Shown here one piece after another: positions 1 to 8,057 of a stretch of DNA of 64,000 nt (positions are counted from its first letter, which is position 1; every line of letters begins with the position of its first letter). Under the pieces are notes generated by a model, which was not told where the DNA came from, made no database searches, and saw only the letters and a program-made list of their open reading frames with translations. The DNA is taken from the NCBI RefSeq assembly GCF_043196875.1, contig NZ_JBEBMX010000006.1, positions 186,001 through 250,000 on the forward strand. Direction: 5' to 3'. A program made the translations under genes and the position numbers. Source of the DNA: Saccharospirillum sp043196875 (GTDB lineage Bacteria > Pseudomonadota > Gammaproteobacteria > Pseudomonadales > Natronospirillaceae).

Positions 1-399
1 CGCCTCGGCTTCCATCTCACCGAGCTTGGGCGTGAGCAGAAAATACAGCGCCACCAAGATTAACAGGACAGGTATAAACCAGCTCAGCCAGTCGGTATCG
101 ATGTGCTGTACCAGAAGGGTGCCAAGCGCCGAACCAATAGCCGCCATCAACATCAGCCAAAGCAAATGCCGGCCACGCAAATGACCTTTAAAGAAGAGCG
201 TCAGCGTAGAGGTTAACGTGCCAACAACGCCCTGGCTTTTGTTAGTCGCCAGAGCATTTACCGGCGGCACACCCGCCAGCAACAAAGCCGGCAACGCAAT
301 CAAACCGCCACCACCGGCAAGCGTATCCACCCAGCCGGCGACAAAGGCCACACAGAAAAAAATCAGCAATACAGAAACAGACCAATCCACGTCGACCAC
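1..399 (-). CDS. TSUP family (TauE/SafE) transporter, partial
   Basis: This is the N-terminal 133 codons of a membrane permease of the TSUP (TauE/SafE) family, whose members export sulfite, sulfoacetate or related organosulfur anions; the C-terminal half lies outside the window. The translation shows a hydrophobic first helix followed by the family signature AGWVDTLAGGGG, then NALATNKSQG and further hydrophobic segments. I chose the GTG at 399 because a GGAG ribosome binding site lies seven bases upstream and the family starts just before this helix. The substrate cannot be told from the sequence. Confidence 0.85.
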   Translation of the reverse strand, partial: MVDVDWSVSVLLIFFCVAFVAGWVDTLAGGGGLIALPALLLAGVPPVNALATNKSQGVVGTLTSTLTLFFKGHLRGRHLLWLMLMAAIGSALGTLLVQHIDTDWLSWFIPVLLILVALYFLLTPKLGEMEAEA

Positions 400-483
400 A
401 CCGGTCTCCAACAACAACAGAAGCCGGTTATTGTGCCTGAGCCACTAACGATAAGGCACTGATACAGCGTTCTTCCGCCCAAT

Positions 484-512
484 AAAAAAGCGCCACTAAG
501 CTGGCGCTTTTG
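484..512 (-). terminator. Rho-independent terminator after the SPOR-domain gene
   Basis: The arms GCGCCA (490-495) and TGGCGC (502-507) are flanked by A and T runs. Read on the minus strand the hairpin is followed by CTTTTTTATT, so it ends transcripts of the gene at 535-2298. The plus-strand T run is shorter, so it could also stop transcripts in that direction. Confidence 0.8.
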
Positions 513-534
513 CGTTCACGGCTCACCGTCTGAA

Positions 535-2298
535 TTATTCCAGTGACGGCATGACCCCGACGCTGCTCAAACTCTGCCAGGCGCGGCGGGCATCGGCTTC
601 GTCATCAAAACCGGTGGCGAGTAATTGATAGCTTTGATCGTTATCGGACCAGTTGACCACCAGTTCCAGCGGCCGGTCGTTGATCGATTGATAGGCCTGG
701 AACCAAAGCACTTCCGGCGAGACCAATCTGGCCAGTACGGCGTCAGCGGCGGTCTCGCTATCCAGCGACAGGCTGTAGGCGTCCGGTGTTTTACCCAGCG
801 TATAGACGTAAATATCACCCACTGGCAGGCGTGGATTATCGCGATGCTGCGCCTCAAGTTCGCGGCTTTCCAGCCAGGCGCGCCAGCGATCCAACTGGGT
901 CGCATCAGCGAAGCCATCAAGATAGAGCCAACCCTGTTTTTGCGCCGCATTCCACACCAGACGATGACGACCCGGCAAGGTGGTGTTGCTCGGGTTAAGC
1001 ACCGGCGTTCTGAAATCCGGGTCCGACAACCAGGCTTCAACGCGTTCGGCATTCACCGGTCCAACCACCAAGGTATCGGTCATCATCGGCACCGGTTTTT
1101 CCTCGACGCTGTTCATGGCTTGTCGATCCGGAGCCGGTTCAGCATCTTTAGGTAGTTGATTCATCGCCGACACATCCGGTGCAGGCGGACGCTGACCCGG
1201 CAGTGAATTCATGCGCGCAATTTCTTCCCGCGTATAGGTCGGCTCAGTACTGCGCTCGATGGTTTCGGTAGCAAAATTTTCCTGCTCCATGGCCTGACCA
1301 TTGCTGCCGGGAACGACTCGTTTAACCCGCGCCTGAATACCCGAACGACGCAACTGTCGACGCCAGTGGTCGGTGGCTTCCAGAGAGTCATATTCGCCCA
1401 GATAAAAACCAACCGCCCCACCCTGGCTGCTTTGGCCCAAAAAGACGGCCTGCGGATCGCGCTCATAAGCGACGGTATTAAAGAACTGACGCAAGCCGCG
1501 ATATTCCAGTGCACGAACCGCTTGCGGCATCGAGGAAAATTCGCCCAACTGCAGTGTGTAGGGACCTTCGGGATAGCACTTGCACAGTTGTGATAATTCG
1601 ATAATCGGCGGCAGCGATTGCGAACTGTGGCGCGGAATATATTGCGGCACCTGCGGATCAATCTGTACAGGTGGATCTTCCGGCGCCTGCTCAGTACCAG
1701 ACTGTTGGCGTTGCTGTTCGGCCATGGCCTGACTTTCCAGCGCTGTCGGCTGGGTACCAAAGGTCAGCCGAAAACCATAACGCCAACGCCATTGATTGGG
1801 GATATCGCCATCGAAAAAGCCCTGGTAACCACCGTTGGCAAAAACGCGAAAATGATCAAAAACCGGCACCGAAATATCGGCATCAACACGATAACCCGGC
1901 GTGAACGGATCAATAACGGATTGGCCCAGATTATTTTCTACACCGACGGTCGACATGATCAGTCCACCGATGGCCTGAAAACGTGGACCCAGATTTCCCT
2001 GTTGCAGAATCAGGCCGGTCTCTGCCTGAGAAAAACTGCTTTCCAGAGTGTCGCCCTGGAAATCGTATTCCAGGCTACTGAGGTAACGATAACCAAGATC
2101 GAGCCCGACATGAGGATTCAACATCCACTGACCGTGACTGGCGATGCCCCAGCCGGTGGTGTGATCACTGCTGGCCGCGCCCAGGTCCAGGCTCAGTTCG
2201 TCGGCATGGGCCGGCACCAGGCTGACGACCAGCCCGGCCAGTACATTTATCATCCCACGGTGAGCCAAACGCCACCTGTGAATCCGGCTTGCACGCAT
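535..2298 (-). CDS. Outer-membrane beta-barrel-like protein with SPOR-like modules
   Basis: The 587-residue product starts with a signal peptide ending near PAHADE. Residues about 33-180 are built like an OmpA/OmpW-type small barrel: alternating hydrophobic residues, many Gly/Tyr, and YGFRLTFG closing the domain. A Gln/Pro-rich linker leads to a SPOR-like module at about 245-330 (YTLQLGEFSSMPQAVRAL then VGFYLGEYDS). Two weaker modules follow near 410-490 (GWLYLDGFAD) and 495-587 (YQLLATGFDDEADARRAW). SPOR domains bind denuded septal peptidoglycan, so a link between outer membrane and cell wall is possible; that role is inference. The gene is monocistronic with its own terminator. The barrel assignment rests on composition only. 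Confidence 0.7.
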   Translation of the reverse strand: MRASRIHRWRLAHRGMINVLAGLVVSLVPAHADELSLDLGAASSDHTTGWGIASHGQWMLNPHVGLDLGYRYLSSLEYDFQGDTLESSFSQAETGLILQQGNLGPRFQAIGGLIMSTVGVENNLGQSVIDPFTPGYRVDADISVPVFDHFRVFANGGYQGFFDGDIPNQWRWRYGFRLTFGTQPTALESQAMAEQQRQQSGTEQAPEDPPVQIDPQVPQYIPRHSSQSLPPIIELSQLCKCYPEGPYTLQLGEFSSMPQAVRALEYRGLRQFFNTVAYERDPQAVFLGQSSQGGAVGFYLGEYDSLEATDHWRRQLRRSGIQARVKRVVPGSNGQAMEQENFATETIERSTEPTYTREEIARMNSLPGQRPPAPDVSAMNQLPKDAEPAPDRQAMNSVEEKPVPMMTDTLVVGPVNAERVEAWLSDPDFRTPVLNPSNTTLPGRHRLVWNAAQKQGWLYLDGFADATQLDRWRAWLESRELEAQHRDNPRLPVGDIYVYTLGKTPDAYSLSLDSETAADAVLARLVSPEVLWFQAYQSINDRPLELVVNWSDNDQSYQLLATGFDDEADARRAWQSLSSVGVMPSLE

Positions 2299-2437
2299 TG
2301 ATTTTCAACCCTTGTCTTGACCAAGCAGCCGGTGTGACCAGTACACAGGCTCCCCAAGGTTATCGCCCGCCAGCGCAGAAAGTTTAGGGAGCACTGCATA
2401 ACTCACACCGGGCTCTGCGCAGTTGTTCAGCGGCGCT

Positions 2438-3064
2438 TTAGTCTGCTTCGTCAGGATTGAGGTTGACCTCCAGCACATAGCGGCTGGCTTTGATCGGCTT
2501 GCGGATATCGTGTTCCCACAATTCGGCGTCGTAACGCGACTTGGCCCATTCCGCCAGGTCATAAAAAGGTTGCCGGCCGGGGTCTGCGATTAATACCTGA
2601 CGCACACCGGCTTTGTCGGCGCGCTTGATCAACTTCATCCAGTCATCACGCAGACTGTCCCAAAAACAGATATCGCCGCCGACGATGGTGTCGGCCATCG
2701 ATAAATCGTCGCGGCTCAATTGATGCAATTTGCGTTGCCAGAAAACCGGTTTGAAACCATTCAGTTCGCCATGCAATTGCAGATAGGGTTTGACGCTTTT
2801 ATCGGCGTCGATTGACATGACTTTGGAATGGAAATGTTTCTGCAGGAAAAAGGTTGTTGGCCCCCAGCCACAGCCAATATCGAAAACGACTCGATGGCTG
2901 GGAATGGGATCGAGCAACAGATAATCCATCAGCACAAAGCTGGAATCCCAGACTTTGGTACCGTGAATATTGGCTTCACCGTGCTCATCGCGAATGGCTT
3001 TGACGGATTTGTGACCGGGTTTGAGAAAGGTCAGACCATGAGCTTCGATATGCTGTTTGGGCAA
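2438..3064 (-). CDS. Class I SAM-dependent methyltransferase (methyltransferase-16 type)
   Basis: The 208-residue cytosolic protein carries the SAM-binding motif I VVFDIGCGWGPTTFFL at about residues 59-74, followed by an acidic residue ending strand 2 (VMSIDAD) and a later GGDICFWDS motif. The overall shape resembles protein-lysine methyltransferases of the METTL20/family-16 group, but the substrate is not evident. The start is a TTG at 3064 with GGAG seven bases upstream; no ATG is available nearby. It stands alone between the SPOR-like gene and the Mpo1-like gene, all on the minus strand but with gaps of over 90 bases. Confidence 0.75.
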   Translation of the reverse strand: MPKQHIEAHGLTFLKPGHKSVKAIRDEHGEANIHGTKVWDSSFVLMDYLLLDPIPSHRVVFDIGCGWGPTTFFLQKHFHSKVMSIDADKSVKPYLQLHGELNGFKPVFWQRKLHQLSRDDLSMADTIVGGDICFWDSLRDDWMKLIKRADKAGVRQVLIADPGRQPFYDLAEWAKSRYDAELWEHDIRKPIKASRYVLEVNLNPDEAD

Positions 3065-3160
3065 GGACTGCTCCGCTGGTTGTAACGCGAAAGCAGCAGC
3101 ATAGCGGTTGCGGTCGGCGCCGCCAACCGCTGTATTAATTGCGACTCTCTTGTCGTGCGA

Positions 3161-3631
3161 TTAACCGCGAACCGGAATACCCAAGCGCTGATAAATAAAA
3201 CTCAACAACCAGGCCGGACCGATCAACAGAAATTGAATATCCTGAAAGAAACTCGGCTTCTTGCCTTCAATTTTGTGGCCGACAAACTGGCCAATCCACG
3301 CCAGCACAAACAGCACCAAGGCAAAGACCCACAACGGCAGTTCAAAGCCGGCATTTTGATACGCCAGTATTAAGCCAATCGAAAGCGCTGCAATCACACC
3401 CATACCCAGGGTCAGCGTCCAGGACAGGCGCGCGTAAAACAGCAGACTGATCAAGATCAGCACACTGGCACCATTCAGCCAGGGATGGCCGGCCAGACTG
3501 ACCTGCCACAGCAAGGCCAGCACACACCACAAAATAACGGGCACGCAGACCCAGTGAATGCGTTTGTTGGTTCGGTTCTGGTGGCTTTCGCCATATTCGG
3601 AAAGCCATTGATCAACAGATTTGTTCAGCAT
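3161..3631 (-). CDS. Mpo1-like (DUF962) membrane protein
   Basis: The 156-residue integral membrane protein belongs to the DUF962/Mpo1 family. The yeast member is an Fe(II) dioxygenase that alpha-oxidises 2-hydroxy fatty acids. Diagnostic pieces are the N-terminal NKRIHWVCVPV with its conserved His, and the C-terminal GHKIEGKKPSFFQD followed by QFLLIGPAWLL. Four hydrophobic segments are visible. The open frame runs 59 codons further upstream, but ATG 3631 is preceded by AGAGG at good spacing and matches the family N-terminus. The enzymatic role in this organism is inferred from the family. Confidence 0.82.
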   Translation of the reverse strand: MLNKSVDQWLSEYGESHQNRTNKRIHWVCVPVILWCVLALLWQVSLAGHPWLNGASVLILISLLFYARLSWTLTLGMGVIAALSIGLILAYQNAGFELPLWVFALVLFVLAWIGQFVGHKIEGKKPSFFQDIQFLLIGPAWLLSFIYQRLGIPVRG

Positions 3632-3713
3632 AGCGACAGCCTCTTTTATAGTTATTGGTCGCACTGAATCATCTTGCCACTGGAGCCCTGTAAGCTCAAT
3701 TGGGCGCCCATCA

Positions 3714-4931
3714 TTACCAATAATTCGACACCGCCGGCAGACTCGGCAAGCGACATTGATGCCATTGCGGCTCAATTTGCGGATCGGCAAAGCCATTGGC
3801 CTGATCAAGGTTCAATACCGGCGATTCATCTTCCGGTACGCACAGCCGCAGATGGATCGGTGTTTGACCATTCACCTGCTTGGTCACATCCAATTGGCCA
3901 TCCCAGAGCACCGGCGGCAGGCGGCCACCAAAACCAAACAAGGTCCAGCGCAGCCATTTGAGTTTAAAGCCGTCCGGCTGAGTACCGCTGTCACCGTATT
4001 GGTTGTCATGCACGTAGATGGATTCTGGATAGGGGTCGAGTGCTGACTGTTGCCGCGTCACTTCATCGGCGGAAACCGAGCGTACATAGATGTCTGCGGT
4101 GCCATTATTGGTTAGCCGATTATCGAATACCTCGATCGCATCGCCGCCTTCAATCTGCACGCCAACGCCCTGCCACAATCCGGCCAGCTCGCTGGTCTCG
4201 GGTGCGGTATTAGCCTTGTTGTTGCGCTGAATGTCGTTGTCGAACAGGCGAATGGCATAGCCCGACATCGACGAATTCAAAGCATTCACAATGCGCACAC
4301 CCTGAGTGTTGTCGACCAGCATATTGCCGTACAAATCGCTGTGCTGGGAATTACGTACATCAATACCAATCAGGCTATCGCTGACACGGGCATTGCGAAC
4401 GACGACGGCGGCACTGTTGTGCAGCAAAATACCGGCCTGCGTAGCACTGCGAACTGCAACCTCATCCAGCAAGATGCGTCGGCTGTCGGTCACCTCTATA
4501 GCGGTGCTGGCAGCTAAGTCCTTATCCTGCCACTGAACCCTTAGGCCAATCAGCTGGGCTCGCTGGACACCCTTTATCGAGACCGCCACACCATGACTGT
4601 CTTCAATACTGAAATTACGCAAGCGAATGCCATTGGCTAACAACTGGACACTGGCATCATCCGTCGCCTGATTGGCAAAGGACAATACCGTCTTGCCCTC
4701 TTCGGAACCGGCGAGAATCAAACCTTCGGTCGTCAGTTGTATGGCCTGATCGAAGGGAAAACGGCCGGCCGGTAAATCAATCTGGTCACCTGGCTGCGCA
4801 TCAGCCAGTTGTTGAGTCAGCTGCTGTTGCAGCAATAGTGTGGGTCGCGCCGCTTCATCGCCCTGACAACCCATCAACAGGGTGGTCACCAACATCAACA
4901 CAGCAAGACGAACCAGGCGCAGACACAGCAA
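3714..4931 (-). CDS. Parallel beta-helix lipoprotein
   Basis: The product has a lipoprotein signal (LVTTLLMGC, lipobox Cys) and then repeated right-handed parallel beta-helix rungs. These rungs are short turns rich in N, D, G and V, such as GIRLRNFSIEDSHGVAV and VRNARVSDSLIGIDV, of the NosD/PbH1 type also found in pectate-lyase folds. I chose the TTG at 4931 because GGAG lies eight bases upstream and it gives a normal-length signal peptide; another TTG at 4976 would add 15 residues. A periplasmic or outer-membrane carbohydrate-binding or lyase role is possible, but no catalytic residues can be assigned. It lies upstream of the Mpo1-like gene with an 82-base gap. Confidence 0.75.
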   Translation of the reverse strand: MLCLRLVRLAVLMLVTTLLMGCQGDEAARPTLLLQQQLTQQLADAQPGDQIDLPAGRFPFDQAIQLTTEGLILAGSEEGKTVLSFANQATDDASVQLLANGIRLRNFSIEDSHGVAVSIKGVQRAQLIGLRVQWQDKDLAASTAIEVTDSRRILLDEVAVRSATQAGILLHNSAAVVVRNARVSDSLIGIDVRNSQHSDLYGNMLVDNTQGVRIVNALNSSMSGYAIRLFDNDIQRNNKANTAPETSELAGLWQGVGVQIEGGDAIEVFDNRLTNNGTADIYVRSVSADEVTRQQSALDPYPESIYVHDNQYGDSGTQPDGFKLKWLRWTLFGFGGRLPPVLWDGQLDVTKQVNGQTPIHLRLCVPEDESPVLNLDQANGFADPQIEPQWHQCRLPSLPAVSNYW

Positions 4932-5002
4932 AACAACTTCTCCTATGAGCGGGGCAACGCGATCGGGCTTATTCAACGCTTTATAATCGGCGGGCAGTCT
5001 AA

Positions 5003-5028
5003 CGAAAAAAGGACGCCGATGCGTCCTT
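5003..5028 (-). terminator. Rho-independent terminator after the 55-residue gene
   Basis: On the minus strand AAGGACGC-ATCG-GCGTCCTT forms a perfect 8-bp stem followed by a T run. It lies about 175 bases after the stop of the small gene at 5203-5370, so that transcript would carry a long 3' untranslated region. Confidence 0.75.
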
Positions 5029-5202
5029 CGATACCAATGGATAACTCAGTTGAGTTTTTAAAATAAATAACAGCCCGACCAGGCGAAGATAGAAGATATT
5101 AACCCATCCGGCCCAGCCGCAACTCTTTGGGAAGAACTGTCGAATTATGGCGACTGTCCGAGCCTCCCGAGCCCGGATATCTAACTTCGACAGGGCCAGC
5201 GA

Positions 5203-5370
5203 TCAGTTGTCGCTGAGAACCGCTACACCTGCATAGGTCAGTTCCTCACGTACTTCCGGTCGCGCCAGCTGGCTTAGGGTATTGTAGTTACCGCGACGAC
5301 GTGACTTATGCTTATTAACTGCACCGAGGAACGCCAGTAAGGATTTCTTAGCGGGTTCTTTCTTCTCCAT
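5203..5370 (-). CDS. Small basic orphan protein, 55 residues
   Basis: ATG 5370 has AGGTGA about seven bases upstream. The frame encodes a 55-residue protein with a charged N-terminus (MEKKEPAKKSLLAFLG), a basic middle (NKHKSRRRGNYNTL) and an acidic amphipathic tail (ARPEVREELTYAG). The RRR...L..L pattern is loosely like DUF1127/YjiS proteins, but the typical DIGL motif is absent, so I do not assign a family. A clear terminator downstream and a long, structured upstream region support a real single-gene transcript. No signal peptide or membrane segment is visible. It is shorter than most gene finders' cut-off. Confidence 0.6.
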   Translation of the reverse strand: MEKKEPAKKSLLAFLGAVNKHKSRRRGNYNTLSQLARPEVREELTYAGVAVLSDN

Positions 5371-5723
5371 TTCCGTTTCACCTTGGGATAAATGCTCTGA
5401 AGGCTGTACCCCTCACCATCAGATGACTATTGATCATTGGGTACCCTTACTACTTTAGTCCCCTTGACGGTAGACATCTGCACAAATATTAGACAAACAT
5501 TATTAACCTTAATTTCACAATAGAGCCCGAACACCTGATAAACGTGAAATACATCACGTTTTTCAGATCGATCAATAAAAGCAATTCTCGTTATGGCTAG
5601 TTAAGCCGGTGCCTTCAGCAGCACCGGCGCTTCCTTACCGATTATTGACTTAAAGTCACTGAAAAATGGAACACCGTCCGCCATTGCTCATCTTATGAGC
5701 AGTAATTGATCAGCGAAGCAACG
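5371..5723. other. Non-coding region between the small orphan and the EamA gene
   Basis: These 353 bases hold no convincing gene. They are AT-richer than their surroundings. Visible signals are a plus-strand sigma-70-like promoter (TTGACG at 5464-5469, 17-base spacer, TATTAG at 5487-5492), a CRP-like palindrome at 5540-5561, a strong hairpin GCCGGTGC/GCACCGGC at 5605-5628, and a small hairpin CTCAT-CTT-ATGAG near 5687-5699. The last two may end the EamA transcript on the minus strand. Alternatively the first hairpin may end a plus-strand small RNA. Confidence 0.5.
5540..5561. promoter_or_regulatory. CRP/FNR-superfamily-like palindromic site
   Basis: AAACGTGA-N6-TCACGTTT is a perfect 8-bp inverted repeat containing GTGA-N6-TCAC, the geometry of CRP/Vfr operators but with C where the consensus has T. 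It lies 170 bases upstream of the 55-residue gene. Because T's follow on the plus strand it could instead act as a weak hairpin terminator. Confidence 0.4.
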
Positions 5724-6644
5724 TTAAACCGCCGGCTGCGGTGTTCTTATCGGCCAGTGCACCAGCAGGCTCGCCCCCACCAGCAAGATGGCGCCCAGAC
5801 ATTGCAGCGGTGTTAGCGCAAAACCGAGAAAGACCCAGTTGACCAGGCCCGCGGCCACCGGAAAACACATCTCCGCCAGAGCGCTGTGACGTGACGCTAT
5901 GCGCTTAAGACCACGATAATAAAACGCCATACCCAGCAAACCGGAAATGGACACCATCAGCGCCACCCAGCCCAACTGCGGCGCCGTGATCACCAGCGCA
6001 TCGGGTTGTAATGCCAGGACCCAGGGCAACAGACATAATAAGCCGACGGCAAAACGTCCGGTCATCAAGGCACCGGTACCGTAGCCACTTTGAGTCAGCT
6101 GTTTACCGAACACCGTGCTGGCACCCCAACTCACCACCGCCAGCAGCGTTAAACCATAGCCGGCCAGACGCGCTTGCAGTCCCGGCTGATAAAACCAGTC
6201 CTGGCCACCGATAAAGGGCAAGAGATCTTCCCACATCAACAGCAGACTGCCAGACAGACAAACGGCCAGATAGGCGAGAAAACCACGACTGATGCGCTCG
6301 CCCAACACCCAGGCTGACAAACTGACCGCCACGATCGGCTGCAATTTCTGCAACAGAATAACCAGCGTCGGATTCATCAGGTTAAAGGCTTGAGTAAAAG
6401 CCAGGGTACCGAGCGCCGAACCGAGCCCGCCGATAATGAACAGCGGCAAACTATCGCGCCGGCTGAACGGCCATAGCCGAACGCCGGCGACACGACACAC
6501 CACCAACATCATTAACAGCAGCAGCGCGTGCTCAAGAAACACCAGCTGCAAACTGCTGATGCCGGCGCTGAGCAGGGGGTAACGTATTAAGGTATCGAGA
6601 GCCCACAGAACGCAGGCCAGCAAAACGTACAGAGTTCCTGTCAC
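5724..6644 (-). CDS. EamA/DMT transporter under FMN riboswitch control, likely riboflavin importer (RibN/ImpX-like)
   Basis: The product is a 306-residue inner-membrane protein with about ten hydrophobic helices in two EamA halves (about 1-140 and 155-290). Motifs typical of drug/metabolite transporters are present, such as NPTLVILLQKLQPIVAVSLS and WGASTVFGK. The GTG at 6644 has GGAG seven bases upstream and opens directly into helix 1. A longer frame from a TTG at 6776 would start just downstream of the riboswitch aptamer and encode a Cys/Gly-rich stretch unlike this family. The FMN riboswitch just upstream is the key evidence for substrate: known FMN-riboswitch-linked EamA proteins (ImpX, RibN) import riboflavin. 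Transport of riboflavin is inferred from this regulation, not from binding residues. Confidence 0.8.
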   Translation of the reverse strand: MTGTLYVLLACVLWALDTLIRYPLLSAGISSLQLVFLEHALLLLMMLVVCRVAGVRLWPFSRRDSLPLFIIGGLGSALGTLAFTQAFNLMNPTLVILLQKLQPIVAVSLSAWVLGERISRGFLAYLAVCLSGSLLLMWEDLLPFIGGQDWFYQPGLQARLAGYGLTLLAVVSWGASTVFGKQLTQSGYGTGALMTGRFAVGLLCLLPWVLALQPDALVITAPQLGWVALMVSISGLLGMAFYYRGLKRIASRHSALAEMCFPVAAGLVNWVFLGFALTPLQCLGAILLVGASLLVHWPIRTPQPAV

Positions 6645-6778
6645 AACACTTCTCCGAGGTGACAGGGCTTGGCTTTTCGAAAGGATAAGAACGCAGACCA
6701 CGGCGCCCAACACACCGCTTTTACCGGTGCAGCAGCAACCACAGCCACCATCGCCTGTTGGCGATGTTGCGATCAACT

Positions 6779-6946
6779 TCTTTCATCCGGACTATCACCG
6801 TCGGCTCAGGAATAAGTGATTGGATCACCGCACCTGATCTGCTGACCCTGCTTTGCGTGACACAAAACAGGCGCTCGTGGGCTCTGCGCATCGGGCACCC
6901 GCCCTAGCGCACTACCACCGGTGGGGACTTTCACCCCGCCCTGAAG
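6779..6946 (-). promoter_or_regulatory. FMN riboswitch (RFN element)
   Basis: Read on the minus strand the segment opens with CTTCAGGGCGGGGTGAAA and TCCCCACCGG. It continues through a variable arm with GAGCGCC and ends with GCCGACGGT-GATAGTCCGGATG. These are the conserved RFN/FMN aptamer blocks in the correct order. It sits about 135 bases before the GTG of the EamA transporter. The remaining leader contains CACCG/CGGTG and CACCTCGGAG, where the ribosome binding site could be masked. FMN binding would therefore lower expression when flavin is plentiful; the exact platform was not modelled. Confidence 0.95.
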
Positions 6947-6961
6947 TTGAAAAACGACGTT

Positions 6962-6990
6962 ATGGTACGCCGCGATCTGAGCCCAGACAA
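6962..6990 (-). promoter_or_regulatory. Probable sigma-70 promoter for the riboswitch transcript
   Basis: On the minus strand TTGTCT (6985-6990) and TACCAT (6962-6967) are separated by 17 bases. They place a transcription start just before the aptamer begins at 6946 and just after the stop of the DUF1513 gene. Each box matches four of six consensus bases. Confidence 0.45.
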
Positions 6991-7013
6991 TGCAGGAAAT
7001 TCGAACGAGTTGT

Positions 7014-8057
7014 TCACAGCCAGGCGACATCGCCGTGGTTATCCCAGGCCAGATCCAGCTGACCGCGACCATGAGCGGCACCATCGTCAGTGGCACGAGT
7101 GCGCCACTGCCCCAAGCCATTGGCCGCCCAAAGTTCACCGCCTGCCTCGGCGATCATGGCAATGTCACGCATCGGTTCGGCCTCAACAGCGGCATCGCCG
7201 CGCCAATGCAGCAGATGATGGCCTTTGGGTGAACTGACGGTCACACCACCGGGATAAGCCACTACGCTGGCGATGTAATTATTCATCTGTAACCAGTGCC
7301 AGGGTTCGGCCGGCAGCGGCTGCCAAGTCGGTTGCTGCCAATTAACGCGATACACCAAGGGCAAATCGGTGCGACCGGAACCATAGTATTGCAGCCCGAC
7401 ATAAACCCAGTCGGCATCGACATCCAGATGCCGCACCGAAAAACCAGGCCCCGGCGATGGTAGTTCGGCGCGCACCGCACCGCGCTCATCGAGTAACAAC
7501 AGCGCGCTGGCAAAGGAGGTATCACCCTGGCGTACGCCGTTGCCCAGACCACCCACCGCCAGCGCGGCACCGCCAGATGGATGCGCCACTATCTGATGTG
7601 CACCCATGCCCGGCAGAGTCCTATCATCAACCCAGTCGCCCGCCGTCGCCGACCACTTACCCAGATGCACCGCGCTGCTGTCGGCGTGGCCCAGAGGTAT
7701 CCAGCAGTCATCGCCCTGCCAGCAGCCATGACCGACAAAGATGCGCTCGCGCGGCGGTGCCAATTGCTGTTGCAACTGACCATCAGCGGGATCAAACAGC
7801 CCCGCCCATTGGCCCGGACGACGCGCAAACACCAAAGCGCGAGCCTGAATGGAATCGACGGCAAAACCATGAGCCCGACCCGGCAAAGCAGTGCGATAGC
7901 GTAATTGGCCATCGGCATTAAGCGCCGCCAGATAATAACGACCGTCCAAGCCATGAGCACTGCCGAGCCACAGTCGCTGCCGACCCTGAGCTCGCACCCA
8001 GGGCGACATAGCGGTTAAACCCGCCAGCCTCAGAAAGGTGCGTCGATCAATCGCCAT
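7014..8057 (-). CDS. DUF1513 protein of the imelysin operon
   Basis: The 347-residue exported protein has a Tat-type signal (RRTFLRLAG at residues 5-13), followed by a beta-propeller-like DUF1513 body. That body contains GHGCWQGDDCW and GMGAHQIVAHPSGG, plus repeated short strands. Proteins of this family are encoded with imelysins and di-haem oxidoreductases in iron-regulated operons, as here. The start codon lies inside the end of the upstream imelysin gene (11-base overlap), which suggests translational coupling. The biochemical role is unknown; a periplasmic part in iron acquisition is inferred from context. Confidence 0.88.
   Translation of the reverse strand: MAIDRRTFLRLAGLTAMSPWVRAQGRQRLWLGSAHGLDGRYYLAALNADGQLRYRTALPGRAHGFAVDSIQARALVFARRPGQWAGLFDPADGQLQQQLAPPRERIFVGHGCWQGDDCWIPLGHADSSAVHLGKWSATAGDWVDDRTLPGMGAHQIVAHPSGGAALAVGGLGNGVRQGDTSFASALLLLDERGAVRAELPSPGPGFSVRHLDVDADWVYVGLQYYGSGRTDLPLVYRVNWQQPTWQPLPAEPWHWLQMNNYIASVVAYPGGVTVSSPKGHHLLHWRGDAAVEAEPMRDIAMIAEAGGELWAANGLGQWRTRATDDGAAHGRGQLDLAWDNHGDVAWL

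Noticed and set aside
6645..6776. N-terminal extension of the EamA gene from a TTG at 6776
   Set aside because: The stretch is the leader between the FMN aptamer and the GTG start, has an unnatural Cys/Gly-rich translation, and the GTG at 6644 has a proper ribosome binding site.
6806..7138. Minus-strand open frame of 110 codons
   Set aside because: It coincides with the riboswitch and the end of the DUF1513 gene in another frame; no family similarity or start signal.
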